From NCBI GenBank assembly GCA_025355465.1, contig JANXZO010000033.1:24864-88863 (forward strand): DNA of 64,000 nt, given 5' to 3'. The stretch comes from Bacteroidales bacterium (lineage in GTDB: Bacteria > Bacteroidota > Bacteroidia > Bacteroidales > FEN-979). Made by a program: the position numbers and the translations under genes. Within the stretch, counting starts at the first letter, position 1. Each line of letters opens with the position of its first letter. Shown piece after piece: positions 19,490 to 29,097 of this stretch. The notes below the pieces were generated by a model, which was not told the origin of the DNA, searched no databases, and saw only the letters and a program-made list of their open reading frames with translations.

Positions 19490-20419
19490 GTGGGGCAGGT
19501 AATAAAAACCGGGGCCATTGTTGTGAAATCAACAGGTAGCTGGACAACAGTCAGACTGCCTGACGGACGTCACTACGTATGCAAAATTAAAGGTCAGTTC
19601 AGAATGCGCGACATCCGGCACACTAATCCCGTGGCCATCGGCGACAAGGTGGAGGTAGAGCTTGATGACCAGAACAGTCATGGCATGGTAACAGATATTT
19701 ACCCCCGTGAGAATTATATCATCCGTAAGGCAACCAAACTTTCCAAGGTCTCTCATATCATTGCAGCCAATCTCGATCATGCCTATCTGATCGCCACCCT
19801 GGCGAATCCACGAACCTCCAACGGGTTCATTGACAGGTTCCTGGTAACGGCAGAAGGGTACAAGATCCCTGCAAGTATTATTTTCAATAAGACAGATATC
19901 TACAGCCGGGAGCTAACCGATGAAATGGAGAAACTTAAGGCGATGTATAACGCAGCGGGGTACCCCTGCCATTGTGTATCGGCACTTACCGGCAGTGGCG
20001 TCGAAGCCCTCAGAACATTGCTGAAAGGAAAGCTGAGTCTGTTCTCCGGTCACTCCGGCGCAGGTAAATCGGCGCTCATTCGGGCCATCGATCCGGCGCT
20101 TATGCCCAGGGTGGGAAGCATTTCTGAAATGCACAAGAAAGGGATGCATACCACTACCTTTGCCGAGATGTACGAACTGTCGGTGGGCGGCTTTATCATT
20201 GACACTCCGGGAATCAAGGAGTTTGGCCTTTATGACTTTGAAAAATCGGAAATTCACCGGTGTTTTCCGGAGATGGACCGGTTGCTTTCACAATGCCAGT
20301 ATACCAATTGCAGCCATACCCACGAGCCCGGCTGTGCGGTGAAGTCGGCCCTGGATACGGGAACGGTAAGCAGGTTGCGTTATAATTCCTATCTTAGTAT
20401 TCTTAACGATCCGATATGA
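19490..20419 (+). CDS. rsgA: Ribosome small-subunit GTPase RsgA
   Basis: Circularly permuted GTPase that checks late 30S maturation. The 309 residues comprise an OB fold (residues 1-75), a GTPase with permuted motif order (NKTD as G4 first, then GHSGAGKSAL as G1 and IDTPGIKEFGL as G3), and a C-terminal zinc knuckle (CQYTNCSHTHEPGC). The start is GTG: the frame has a stop five codons upstream, and the nearby ATG at 19467 is out of frame. The stop overlaps the start of the CBS gene (ATGA), implying translational coupling. Confidence 0.96.
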   Translation: MGQVIKTGAIVVKSTGSWTTVRLPDGRHYVCKIKGQFRMRDIRHTNPVAIGDKVEVELDDQNSHGMVTDIYPRENYIIRKATKLSKVSHIIAANLDHAYLIATLANPRTSNGFIDRFLVTAEGYKIPASIIFNKTDIYSRELTDEMEKLKAMYNAAGYPCHCVSALTGSGVEALRTLLKGKLSLFSGHSGAGKSALIRAIDPALMPRVGSISEMHKKGMHTTTFAEMYELSVGGFIIDTPGIKEFGLYDFEKSEIHRCFPEMDRLLSQCQYTNCSHTHEPGCAVKSALDTGTVSRLRYNSYLSILNDPI

Positions 20420-21081
20420 TTGCCAGGGACCTTATCACCACCTCCTTCACACCGCTCAGAACCTCTGATCCCGTTTCCTTTGCCATCACCCAGATGGAGG
20501 AGCTCAGGGTTTCTCACCTTCCCATTGTTAATGATGTGGAATTCCTGGGATTGATCTCTGATTCCGACATGCTCTCCATCAACGACCCGGAGGAGGAGAT
20601 CGGAAATTTACGCCGCCCCCTTTCCGGAGCTTATGTAACTGAAGGACAGCATATTTTTGAGGTGATGAAGGTGTTCGATTCGCTAAAACTTTCCGTACTC
20701 CCCGTTGTCAATGACAAAAACCATTACCTGGGTCTGATTACCCTGTCGCGGCTGTTGAAGGAGCTGACTTCCATTCTTGGTGTGGATAATCCCGGGGGTA
20801 TTATTGTGCTGGAGATCAACGATAAGGATTATACCCTCACAGAAATTGCACATATTGTTGAATCCAACGATGCGAAGATCCTAAACCTTTATGTTACCTC
20901 CTACCCGGATTCTACCCAGATTGATGTTACCCTGAAGATCAACAGGATCGATTTGGGACCGGTTTTGCAGACTTTCTTCCGGTACAATTACCTGGTTAAA
21001 GCCTCCTGGTCGCATGAAGACGCTTACAATGAAGGGTTGCGTGATCGATTCGATGCCTTGATGAACTACTTGAATATCTGA
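20416..21081 (+). CDS. CBS-pair domain protein
   Basis: 221 residues without a signal peptide or membrane span. Residues 1-125 hold two CBS motifs (FTPLRTSDPVSFAITQMEEL with VSHLPIVNDVEFLGLISDSD, then FEVMKVFDSLKLSVLPVVND with YLGLITLSRLL), forming a Bateman module that normally senses adenine nucleotides. The remaining ~95 residues (GGIIVLEINDKDYTLTEIAHIV) look ACT-like. A stand-alone CBS protein next to nadK and envelope genes is common in Bacteroidota. Coupled to rsgA by ATGA and 3 bp before the Omp85-like gene. Its specific role is not known. Confidence 0.85.
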   Translation: MIARDLITTSFTPLRTSDPVSFAITQMEELRVSHLPIVNDVEFLGLISDSDMLSINDPEEEIGNLRRPLSGAYVTEGQHIFEVMKVFDSLKLSVLPVVNDKNHYLGLITLSRLLKELTSILGVDNPGGIIVLEINDKDYTLTEIAHIVESNDAKILNLYVTSYPDSTQIDVTLKINRIDLGPVLQTFFRYNYLVKASWSHEDAYNEGLRDRFDALMNYLNI

Positions 21082-21084
21082 CCG

Positions 21085-22533
21085 ATGGCGGCATCGATTC
21101 TGTCCCGGTCGGGTTCCCTGCTGATTTTCCTTCTTTTTTTATTGTTATCTGCCACACCCAGAGCAGCGGAATTGTCCTCTCCGGCGACAGATTCTGCAGA
21201 TATCGTGGTCATCAGAAAAATTTCCATTTCCGGAAACAAGCGCACGCTCGCCTCCATCATTCAAAGGGAACTCAAGTTTCGTGAAAATGACACACTTCCT
21301 GGCGGGGTTCTTCCCGGAATCCTGTTAACCAGTCGGGAAAACGTTTTCAACACACGTCTTTTCAACATTGTAACCCTTGATTCAACAATTGTTCCGGGCA
21401 CCCGTCTCGTGGATGTTTCTGTGGATGTGATTGAACGGTGGTATATCTGGCCGATTCCTTTTTTTGAGTTTGCAGACAGGAACTTCAATGTCTGGTGGGC
21501 GACGAAGGACCTTAGCCGGCTCACTTTCGGAATTGACCTAACCTTTTTTAATATGCGCGGACGGAATGAGTCGCTGGCCTTACTTGCCCACGTCGGGTAT
21601 GATCAGCTTTATGGATTTACCTATAAAATTCCCTACATTAACCGAAAACAGACCATTGGCCTGGGTTTTGGAGCCGGGGTTGAACTCAACCATGAAGTGG
21701 CCGTTGAGACGGTCGACAACAAGCCGGTCTACATCAAAGAACCTTCACGTTTCATGCGGCAGATGACCTTCGCTTTTGCAGAACTCACCTACAGGCCAAG
21801 CTTTTATACCCTTCACACCTTCAGGCTTGATTATAATTACAACTATTTTGCCGACACCGTGATGAAGGTTCCTGGTTTTGTTTTGAATAACGCAAACCTG
21901 CAACAGATCTTTTATATCTCCTATCAATATAAAAACGACCACCGCGACGTGCAATACTACCCCCTCAGGGGCTATTATTTTGATGTTGAGGTTGTTCACG
22001 CAATTCCCTATAATGTTGCACATGATTCATATATTCAGTCGAGTCTCCGCAAATACTGGCAAATTTATAACCGGTGGTACTGGGCATCAGGGTTAACGTG
22101 CAAAATCTCCTTTGAAAAGCAACAGCCCTATTATCTGCAGCGCGGATTGGGTTACGGAAGGGATTATATCCGGGGATATGAGTATTATGTGACGGACGGT
22201 CAGCATTTTGCTTTGTTGAAGAACAACCTGAAATTTGCCATCATTCCGGAACGGGTGATCCGGTTAGGGTTCATCCCTAGCCCGAAATTTAACACCATTC
22301 CCATCGCTTTGTATATCAATGCATTTTGTGATTTAGGTTATGTTTATAACTACCACAACGAAGCATCATCATACCGGCAAACATCCGGAAATACCCTGGA
22401 AAACACCTTGATGGCCGGTTATGGCGCCGGTCTTGATTTTGCCACTTACTACGATTTTGTGGTAAGGGTGGAATTCTCCATGAACGGGATTGGCAAGCCT
22501 GGTTTTTATCTCCATTTCATGGCTTCGATATAG
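21085..22533 (+). CDS. Small Omp85-family outer membrane protein (one POTRA)
   Basis: 482 residues beginning with a signal peptide (LLIFLLFLLLSATPRAAE). One POTRA-like domain follows (KISISGNKRTLASIIQRELKF through VDVSVDVIERW), then a C-terminal region of amphipathic strands ending in FYLHFMASI, as expected for an Omp85 barrel. YIRGYEYY matches the conserved RGY/F element of the lid loop. A single POTRA distinguishes it from BamA, which is encoded 2.6 kb downstream. A lipid- or protein-insertion accessory role is plausible, but the client is unknown. Confidence 0.8.
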   Translation: MAASILSRSGSLLIFLLFLLLSATPRAAELSSPATDSADIVVIRKISISGNKRTLASIIQRELKFRENDTLPGGVLPGILLTSRENVFNTRLFNIVTLDSTIVPGTRLVDVSVDVIERWYIWPIPFFEFADRNFNVWWATKDLSRLTFGIDLTFFNMRGRNESLALLAHVGYDQLYGFTYKIPYINRKQTIGLGFGAGVELNHEVAVETVDNKPVYIKEPSRFMRQMTFAFAELTYRPSFYTLHTFRLDYNYNYFADTVMKVPGFVLNNANLQQIFYISYQYKNDHRDVQYYPLRGYYFDVEVVHAIPYNVAHDSYIQSSLRKYWQIYNRWYWASGLTCKISFEKQQPYYLQRGLGYGRDYIRGYEYYVTDGQHFALLKNNLKFAIIPERVIRLGFIPSPKFNTIPIALYINAFCDLGYVYNYHNEASSYRQTSGNTLENTLMAGYGAGLDFATYYDFVVRVEFSMNGIGKPGFYLHFMASI

Positions 22534-22564
22534 CCACTGAAGTGATGAGAATCATAAAATGAAG

Positions 22565-22572
22565 TATCTTTG
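22565..22572 (+). promoter_or_regulatory. -7 element of nadK
   Basis: TATCTTTG, 33 bp before the ATG at 22606. The ORF track's TTG start at 22570 falls inside this box, so it cannot be the translation start. The -33 region is weak. Confidence 0.5.
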
Positions 22573-22605
22573 CACCCTCATTTTCAGGGAAAAGTCTTTG
22601 TTGCC

Positions 22606-23484
22606 ATGAAAATTGCCCTTTTTGGTAAGAATGTCAATGCTACCATTATCCTGTTTATTCAGGAGATGATTGACAAATTACAGGAAAGTAACGGGGTTAC
22701 CCTGGTTTACCGGCCTTTCTTTGAAAATCTGGGTGGAAATGTGCAATTCCGTGAGATGCCGGAGTTTTTTTCATCGCCGGCTGAGATCAGGGGGAGGGTT
22801 GATTTTCTTTTCTCGATAGGTGGCGACGGAACCATGCTCGACGCGGTAGCTCTGGTAGGCGACTCAGGGATTCCGGTGGCAGGGATCAACCTTGGACGCC
22901 TCGGTTTTCTTTCCGGGATATCGAAAAATCATTTTATTCCTGCCATTGATGCGATCCTTGCCGGAAACTTTATCCTTGAAAAGCGCACCCTGATTCGCCT
23001 TGTTAGTCCTGACAACCTTTTCTATCCCGGCAATCTGGCGCTGAACGACCTGACCATTTTCAAGCCCAATGTGATGAACATGCTTATCATCAAAACATGG
23101 ATCAACGGGGACTTTCTTAATTCCTACTACGCCGACGGACTCATTGTGGCTACCCCGACGGGCTCTACAGCCTATTCGCTGAGTTGCACAGGGCCGATCA
23201 TTACGCCCGACTCTGAAAACTTCGTCATTACGCCGATCGCCAGCCATAATCTTACCGTTCGGCCCATTGTGGTGCGCGACGATTGCGAGATCAGGATCAG
23301 GGTAGAGGGGAAAGCCAGTGAATACGTGCTTAGTCTCGACTCCCGGATAGAGACCGTGGACACGAATGTTGAACTTGTTGTCCGTAAAGCTGAATTCAAG
23401 GTCAACTTGTTGCGTCTGGCCGACAAGAGTTTCTTTGAGACCCTGCGTGAAAAGATGAACTGGGGGCTGGATAGCCGGAGCTAA
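22606..23484 (+). CDS. nadK: NAD kinase
   Basis: Phosphorylates NAD to NADP. The start is set at ATG 22606 (MKIALFGKNVNATI) because the longer call begins at TTG within a promoter element. The 292 residues carry the catalytic SIGGDGTMLDAVALVG, then INLGRLGFLSGI, NDLTIFKPN and the ATPTGSTAYSLSCTGPI signature. The gene lies in the Bacteroidota cluster of CBS, nadK, DUF6089, uppS, bamA and skp; the pyridoxine gene often seen there is absent. Confidence 0.96.
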   Translation: MKIALFGKNVNATIILFIQEMIDKLQESNGVTLVYRPFFENLGGNVQFREMPEFFSSPAEIRGRVDFLFSIGGDGTMLDAVALVGDSGIPVAGINLGRLGFLSGISKNHFIPAIDAILAGNFILEKRTLIRLVSPDNLFYPGNLALNDLTIFKPNVMNMLIIKTWINGDFLNSYYADGLIVATPTGSTAYSLSCTGPIITPDSENFVITPIASHNLTVRPIVVRDDCEIRIRVEGKASEYVLSLDSRIETVDTNVELVVRKAEFKVNLLRLADKSFFETLREKMNWGLDSRS

Positions 23485-23525
23485 TTAAAAATCTTCCTGA
23501 AAAACTTTGGATTATCAAATAAAAT

Positions 23526-23540
23526 AACGTTTCAAACGTT
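23526..23540. promoter_or_regulatory. Perfect 7-1-7 palindrome upstream of the DUF6089 gene
   Basis: AACGTTT-C-AAACGTT is a perfect 15-bp inverted repeat in the 102-bp nadK/DUF6089 gap. A weak -7-like AAACTTTG lies about 20 bp upstream of it, so it would sit near the transcription start. It is a candidate operator for an unknown dimeric regulator. Confidence 0.35.
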
Positions 23541-23586
23541 TAGGAAAGTTGATAAACATCATCGATTAACAGCATTAGATAGCGGC

Positions 23587-24393
23587 ATGCCCATTCAAAA
23601 ACTCAGGAAACTCCTGTTCCTTTTTATTCTTCTGGTTACTGTGTCTGCGGTCCGGTCGCAGGAGATGGAATTCGGTTTGATGGGTGGAGGTTCATATTAT
23701 CTTGGAGACCTTAACCCGGGAAAGCATTTTCTCAACACGCAGATTGCTTACGGGGCGCTGATAAGGTATAACATCGATACACGATGGTCAGTTAAGATAG
23801 CCGGCATGCGGGGAGAGGTGAAGGGAAGTTCGGCTTCCACGGCATTCCTGCCCGACCGAAACCTCAGCTTTTCCAGCCCTGTTACTGATATTTCCGTTGT
23901 TGCTGAATTTAATTTTATGCCCTATTTCACAGGCAGTAAAAGGAATGCAATATCGCCGTATATTTACGCCGGATTTTCCGTGTTCTTTTTTGAACCGGTT
24001 TCAGGTGGTTTTTCCTTGCGAAAACTTGGAACTGAAGGGCAGAATATCGGATATGAAGGAAGAAGTCCCTATTCGAACATGAGTTTTTCGATTCCGTTTG
24101 GTCTGGGCGCGAAATTTAGTTTGTCGCGCAGGCTGGGGATGCAGGTTTTTTGGGAGATGCATAAAACTTTTACCGACTACCTGGATGATGTAAGCACGAC
24201 GTATTACCTGAATGGTCGTTCCATATCGCCGAACGATACCGAAGGAATCATGTCGGATCCCACGCAGAACCATGACCCCGGCATGCAGCGGGGGAATTCG
24301 AAAAGCCAGGACTGGTTTGCCTTTTTCGGGGTATCCATAACATACAAATTTAACTTGACCGGAAAAAAACGCTGCCGGGATTTGAATCATTAG
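23587..24393 (+). CDS. DUF6089-type outer membrane beta-barrel protein
   Basis: 268 residues with a signal peptide (LLFLFILLVTVSAVRSQ) and a mature part of alternating amphipathic strands. It includes MEFGLMGGGSYYLGDLNP at the start and WFAFFGVSITYKFNL near the end. This is the DUF6089/PorG-like small barrel found directly before uppS and bamA in many Bacteroidota. Function is unestablished; relatives of PorG are linked to T9SS, so a secretion-related role is one option. Confidence 0.8.
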   Translation: MPIQKLRKLLFLFILLVTVSAVRSQEMEFGLMGGGSYYLGDLNPGKHFLNTQIAYGALIRYNIDTRWSVKIAGMRGEVKGSSASTAFLPDRNLSFSSPVTDISVVAEFNFMPYFTGSKRNAISPYIYAGFSVFFFEPVSGGFSLRKLGTEGQNIGYEGRSPYSNMSFSIPFGLGAKFSLSRRLGMQVFWEMHKTFTDYLDDVSTTYYLNGRSISPNDTEGIMSDPTQNHDPGMQRGNSKSQDWFAFFGVSITYKFNLTGKKRCRDLNH

Positions 24394-24412
24394 AAAACCG
24401 GGAACGAGCAGG

Positions 24413-25177
24413 ATGGATTTAAGGGACCAGATAAACAGAAAGAAGCTGCCGCTGCATGTTGCCGTGATCATGGACGGTAACGGCCGCTGGGCCAGGAGGC
24501 GCGGTTTTGCCCGCACCCTCGGCCATGAACGGGGAGTAGATGCCGTGCGCAACACGGTGGAGGCTGCGGCAGAGATTGGCATCAAATTCCTCACGATGTA
24601 TGCCTTTTCAACCGAGAACTGGAAGCGCCCGAAATACGAAATTGACGCCCTGATGCGGATCCTGGTCAATTCGCTGAACGGCGAAATGAAGACCCTGATG
24701 GATAACAACATCCAGCTCAAAGCCATCGGTGATCTTAAAAGTCTGCCCACCAAGAGTTACCGGGAACTGATGAAAGCCATCGACGAAACGTCGGGCAATT
24801 CGGGCCTGACTCTTCTCCTGGCACTCAGCTACAGTGCAAGATGGGAACTCCTCGAAGCAACACGGGCCATTTCCCGCCAGGTTCAGCTTGGCGATCTCAA
24901 ACCCGAAGATATATCGCTTAACACCATTATTGCAAACCTTGCTACAGGCACGATACCGGATCCCGAACTACTGATCAGAACCAGTGGTGAACACCGGATC
25001 AGTAATTTTCTCCTGTGGCAGATTGCCTATTCCGAACTCTACTTTACCAGCACGCTCTGGCCCGATTTCGGCAAGGACGATTTTTACAAGGCCATTATCG
25101 ATTTCCAGAACAGGGAACGGAGATTTGGTCTGACCAGTGAACAGATCAATGAATTGGAACTAAAAATACGAAAATAG
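24413..25177 (+). CDS. uppS: Isoprenyl transferase (undecaprenyl diphosphate synthase)
   Basis: Cis-prenyltransferase producing the C55 lipid carrier for cell-wall and glycan synthesis. The 254 residues contain VAVIMDGNGRWARRRG (catalytic Asp in a P-loop-like motif), GHERGVDAVR, TMYAFSTENWKRP, and the C-terminal PDPELLIRTSGEHRISNFLLWQ with the substrate-binding Arg/Ser cluster. All catalytic blocks are intact. It is 7 bp ahead of bamA. Confidence 0.97.
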   Translation: MDLRDQINRKKLPLHVAVIMDGNGRWARRRGFARTLGHERGVDAVRNTVEAAAEIGIKFLTMYAFSTENWKRPKYEIDALMRILVNSLNGEMKTLMDNNIQLKAIGDLKSLPTKSYRELMKAIDETSGNSGLTLLLALSYSARWELLEATRAISRQVQLGDLKPEDISLNTIIANLATGTIPDPELLIRTSGEHRISNFLLWQIAYSELYFTSTLWPDFGKDDFYKAIIDFQNRERRFGLTSEQINELELKIRK

Positions 25178-25183
25178 ACCCGG

Positions 25184-27808
25184 ATGAGACTCCGTTACCT
25201 TATATTTCTGCTCTTTATATACCTGTTAGCTTCCCAGCCACTGCATGCCCAGATTTCGATCGGTCAGAATGAAGTAACGGATTATAACACCCCGAAAGAT
25301 TACTACCTTGGCGGGGTGACCGTAAGCGGGGTGAAATACCTCGACGGGAATGTTCTGGTCATGCTCTCCGGCCTTACCATCGGTGATAAGATGAAAGTTC
25401 CCGGTGATAAAATTTCGAGAGCCATCCGCAAACTATGGGAGCAGGGACTATTCGAGGAGGTCAGTATCTCAGTGAGCAAAGTGGTTGATGACCAGGTATT
25501 TCTCGACATTCATCTGAAGGAGCGTCCCCGCCTGTCCAAATTTCAGTTCACCGGGATTAAAAAATCCGATGCCGACGACATCCGAGAAAAGATCAGGTTG
25601 GTAAAGGGCGACTATGTCACAGATAACCTGATCATCAAGACAAAGAATATCATCAGCAAGTTTTACCACGACAAAGGCTTCCTCAATGCTTCGGTCAATA
25701 TTGTTGAACGTCGCGACACCACGGCGGTAAATGAGGTAACCCTGATCATCAACATCGAAAAGAACGAAAAGGTTAAGGTTTATGACATCACCCTTCACGG
25801 AAACAAAACGATTTCGGAAGAACTGCTTATTGCCACTTTTAAAAAGACCAAGGAAAAAAGTGTATTCAACCCGATGAACGACATCGAAGAGGCAATTGCT
25901 CAGTCGGCCGTGTCAGTGGCCAAAACCGACTTCGTTGATGTGGCCAACATCATGGGTAAACACGTGATGGACAATGTGAAGATCAGAATCTTCAAGTCCT
26001 CTAAATTTATCGATGAAGATTACCAGGAGGATAAGAAAACCCTGATCGCCAAGTACAATTCACTGGGCTATCGCGATGCCAGGATTCTTCGGGATTCCAT
26101 TTCCAAAAATGAGGACAATACCATCAACATTGACCTGTGGATTGAAGAGGGACCGAAATATTATATCCGCAGCATCACATGGGTAGGAAATACCAAATAC
26201 AACTCGGGTTTTCTCGATCGGATCATCAAGATCAGGAAAGGAGATATTTACGATCAGGATGCACTGGAGCAATCTCTCACATACAACCCGAACGGCGCCG
26301 ATGTCAGGTCGCTGTATATGGACGACGGCTACCTTTTCTTCGATGTTCAACCGGTGGAAACAAGAGTTGAAAACGATTCCATCGACCTGGAAATCAGGAT
26401 GCATGAAGGAAAGCAGGCAACCATCAGCAAAGTCACCATTAAGGGAAATACCAAAACCAACGACCATGTTGCGCTGCGTGAAGTGCAGACCCGGCCCGGT
26501 CAGCTCTTCAGCCGCGACAGACTGATAAGGTCGCAACGCCAGCTTGCCCAGTTAAAATATTTTGACGCCGAGAAGCTTGCCCCAAACGTCAATCCCAACC
26601 CGGAAGACGGAACGGTAGATATCGGCTATGATGTTACTGAGACCTCGGCCGACCAGATCGAGCTTTCCGGGGGGTGGGGGTATGGCCGTATCATCGGAAC
26701 CCTCGGCTTGTCGTTCAACAATTTTTCGCTTCGCAACATTGTTAACCTGAAGGCCTGGAAGCCGATACCCGCCGGCGACGGACAAAAACTCAGTCTGCGG
26801 TTTCAGACTTACGGAGCGGGCTATTTCAGTTACAGTTTCTCCTTCACCGAACCCTGGCTGGGCGGAAGAAAACCGCTGTCGCTCAGTGTTTCCTACTTTC
26901 ATTCGCGTTACACAAACGGCCTGGCCAACAACGATCCCAACTATGGTTATTTCAAGATCGACGGGATCTCCCTGGGGCTTGGAACGCAACTTCGCTGGCC
27001 CGATGACTATTTTTCGCTGGTTCAGAGTATCAACTACAACCGGTATAACACCAAAAACTACTCACAGATATTTGCTTTCGGAGGCGGTAACGGGGTTTAC
27101 AATGCCCTGAGCTACGGCATCGAACTTTCACGCAACTCGGTCGATGCCCCCATTTTTGCACGCAGCGGATCGCAGTTCTCTATCAATCTTGAACTTACGC
27201 CGCCCTATTCCTGGTTCAAGGGCAATGTTGACTATAGCTCCATGCCGGCCAACGAAAAGTTTAAAATGGTGGAGTATTATAAGATCAAATTCAAGGGTGC
27301 CTGGTATATCAACCTCATCGATAAACTTGTGCTGAATCCCCGGGTTCAGTTCGGATACCTCGGGACCTATACTGCTGCACTCGGAGTTACTCCTTTTGAA
27401 CGCTTCTACCTCGGAGGCGACGGTCTGACGGGCTACAACAACATGGATGGACGGGAACTGATCGGGATGCGGGGTTATACCAATAATTCACTGACACCGC
27501 TGTACCCCCTTACCATCGGCGGAACCGTGTACACAAAATATACCTTTGAGTTACGGTACCCGGTATCGTTAAATCCGAATGCAACCATCTTTGCACTTAC
27601 CTTTCTTGAAGCAGGTAATGACTGGCTGTACTGGGATAATTTCAACCCCTTTAATGTTTACCGTTCGGTGGGATTTGGAGTACGTGTGTTTCTTCCCATG
27701 TTCGGACTGCTTGGACTTGACTGGGGTTACGGCCTCGATGCTGTTCCCGGATCACCCGGGGCAAACGGCGGACAGTTCCACTTCTCAATCAACTCATCCA
27801 TCGATTAG
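25184..27808 (+). CDS. bamA: Outer membrane assembly factor BamA
   Basis: Core of the machinery that folds beta-barrel proteins into the outer membrane. 874 residues: signal peptide (YLIFLLFIYLLASQPLHAQ), five POTRA-type repeats over residues ~45-475 (for example VTVSGVKYLDGNVLVMLSGL, FTGIKKSDADDIREKIRL and VTIKGNTKTNDHVALREV), then an Omp85 barrel with FYLGGDGLTGYNNMDGRE near the lid loop. The longer-than-E. coli length is normal for Bacteroidota. It is followed directly by two periplasmic chaperone genes. Confidence 0.97.
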   Translation: MRLRYLIFLLFIYLLASQPLHAQISIGQNEVTDYNTPKDYYLGGVTVSGVKYLDGNVLVMLSGLTIGDKMKVPGDKISRAIRKLWEQGLFEEVSISVSKVVDDQVFLDIHLKERPRLSKFQFTGIKKSDADDIREKIRLVKGDYVTDNLIIKTKNIISKFYHDKGFLNASVNIVERRDTTAVNEVTLIINIEKNEKVKVYDITLHGNKTISEELLIATFKKTKEKSVFNPMNDIEEAIAQSAVSVAKTDFVDVANIMGKHVMDNVKIRIFKSSKFIDEDYQEDKKTLIAKYNSLGYRDARILRDSISKNEDNTINIDLWIEEGPKYYIRSITWVGNTKYNSGFLDRIIKIRKGDIYDQDALEQSLTYNPNGADVRSLYMDDGYLFFDVQPVETRVENDSIDLEIRMHEGKQATISKVTIKGNTKTNDHVALREVQTRPGQLFSRDRLIRSQRQLAQLKYFDAEKLAPNVNPNPEDGTVDIGYDVTETSADQIELSGGWGYGRIIGTLGLSFNNFSLRNIVNLKAWKPIPAGDGQKLSLRFQTYGAGYFSYSFSFTEPWLGGRKPLSLSVSYFHSRYTNGLANNDPNYGYFKIDGISLGLGTQLRWPDDYFSLVQSINYNRYNTKNYSQIFAFGGGNGVYNALSYGIELSRNSVDAPIFARSGSQFSINLELTPPYSWFKGNVDYSSMPANEKFKMVEYYKIKFKGAWYINLIDKLVLNPRVQFGYLGTYTAALGVTPFERFYLGGDGLTGYNNMDGRELIGMRGYTNNSLTPLYPLTIGGTVYTKYTFELRYPVSLNPNATIFALTFLEAGNDWLYWDNFNPFNVYRSVGFGVRVFLPMFGLLGLDWGYGLDAVPGSPGANGGQFHFSINSSID

Positions 27809-27865
27809 AAAGTATTGGAATGGTGATTTTCCGGCTTGGTTAATGTAAAAAACAAGATTAAAATT

Positions 27866-28474
27866 ATGAAAATGAAAAAGCTGATAACAACAATGGTGGC
27901 AATTGTTTTCTCAGTTGCCATGGTGCATGCACAGAAGTTTTCTTATGTGGATACACAGTATATTCTCGACAACATCCCTGAATTTACCGAAGCCCAGGCC
28001 CAGCTGGATGAGATTTCGGCTACCTGGCAGAAGGAGATTGAACTTAAATTCGCCGAAGTCGACAAGATGTATAAGGATTACCAGGTTCAATCGGTCCTGT
28101 TGCCGGAGGATATGAAAAAGAAGAAGGAGCAGGAGATCACCGACAAGGAAAAGGAAGCCAAGGCGCTGCAGCGCACACGTTTCGGCAAAGATGGCGACCT
28201 TTTTAAGAAGCGCCAGGAACTTGTCAAGCCTATTCAGGAGAAGATTTACAATGCTATCCAGGAGATCGCCAACAACAACAATTACGCGGTGGTATTCGAC
28301 AAAGGCGGTAGCTTGACCATGATGTATGCGAACCCCAAATACGATATCAGCGATGAAGTACTTGATCAGCTTGGGGCGAGTTTAAGCGGACGTAAAAAGG
28401 GCAAAGCCGAACCCGGAGCCCCGGCCGGAGGCGGTACAGGCGCCGGTACTGACCCGAAGAGCGGAAAAAAATAA
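27866..28474 (+). CDS. OmpH/Skp-family periplasmic chaperone, copy 1
   Basis: Holds unfolded outer membrane proteins in the periplasm. The start is moved from the track's TTG (27836) to ATG 27866, where a signal peptide begins (MKMKKLITTMVAIVFSVAMVHAQ). The mature part has the Skp pattern: YVDTQYILDNIPEF, a long charged coiled coil (residues ~50-130), and FDKGGSLTMMYANPKYDIS at the base. The C-terminus ends in a low-complexity Gly/Ala/Pro/Lys tail not seen in copy 2. It lies 57 bp after bamA. Confidence 0.9.
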   Translation: MKMKKLITTMVAIVFSVAMVHAQKFSYVDTQYILDNIPEFTEAQAQLDEISATWQKEIELKFAEVDKMYKDYQVQSVLLPEDMKKKKEQEITDKEKEAKALQRTRFGKDGDLFKKRQELVKPIQEKIYNAIQEIANNNNYAVVFDKGGSLTMMYANPKYDISDEVLDQLGASLSGRKKGKAEPGAPAGGGTGAGTDPKSGKK

Positions 28475-28490
28475 GCAAATGCCCACCCTC

Positions 28491-28520
28491 TTGAGATTAA
28501 AGAAAATTTTCTTAATTTTG
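28491..28520 (+). promoter_or_regulatory. Promoter of skp copy 2
   Basis: TTG, 19 bases, TAATTTTG, a near-perfect Bacteroidota promoter. It gives the second chaperone a separate transcript starting about 30 bp upstream of its start. Confidence 0.6.
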
Positions 28521-28559
28521 TATCCCTTAATTGTAGTATAAACCATTTAACCAGTGAAA

Positions 28560-29078
28560 ATGAAAAAATTAGCTAAAATCTTTGCCGTTGTTGCGTTAAT
28601 TATCAGTTGTTCTTTTGCAACACAGGCACAATCTACCCCCAAGATCGGATACATAGATTTCAATACGCTGCTGGCTGCTATGCCCGGAATCGACTCTGTC
28701 AAGATCAAATTGCAGAAATACCAGCAGTCACTGAGCGACCAGATGGACGCCATGAAAGGTGAGTTTGAAAATAAATACCAGGATTATCAGAATACCTCCG
28801 CCGGTCTGTCAGACCTGATCAAACAAACGAAGGAAAAAGAACTTTCCGATCTGCAGGGTCGTATCGATGCATTCCAGCAAAAGGCCAACCAGGATCTCCA
28901 GGCAAAGCAGCAGGAACTCGTTGCTCCATTCATCGAAAAGGCAAAGGGTGCAGTCAGAGAAATTGCCAAGGAGGGAAAATACACGTATGTTCTGAATGCA
29001 ATTGAAGATGTGGTGTTATATAAAGAGGAGAGTGAAGATATGATGCCAGCCGTAAAGAAAAAACTGGGCATACAGTAA
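28560..29078 (+). CDS. OmpH/Skp-family periplasmic chaperone, copy 2
   Basis: 172 residues from ATG 28560 (GTG at 28554, two codons earlier, is also possible and would mimic the MKMKKL start of copy 1). It has a signal peptide ending ...CSFATQAQ, then IGYIDFNTLLAAMPGIDS, a long helical hairpin rich in Gln/Lys/Asp, and a C-terminal strand (KYTYVLNAIEDVVLY). It is a paralogue of the preceding gene; tandem skp genes are frequent in this phylum. It has its own promoter and is followed by a strong terminator, closing the envelope cluster. Confidence 0.9.
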   Translation: MKKLAKIFAVVALIISCSFATQAQSTPKIGYIDFNTLLAAMPGIDSVKIKLQKYQQSLSDQMDAMKGEFENKYQDYQNTSAGLSDLIKQTKEKELSDLQGRIDAFQQKANQDLQAKQQELVAPFIEKAKGAVREIAKEGKYTYVLNAIEDVVLYKEESEDMMPAVKKKLGIQ

Positions 29079-29097
29079 ACAGGAACTTCTTAGAAAG

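Noticed and set aside
22570-22605. TTG start of nadK in the track
   Set aside because: The TTG is part of the TATCTTTG promoter element; ATG 22606 matches the family start.
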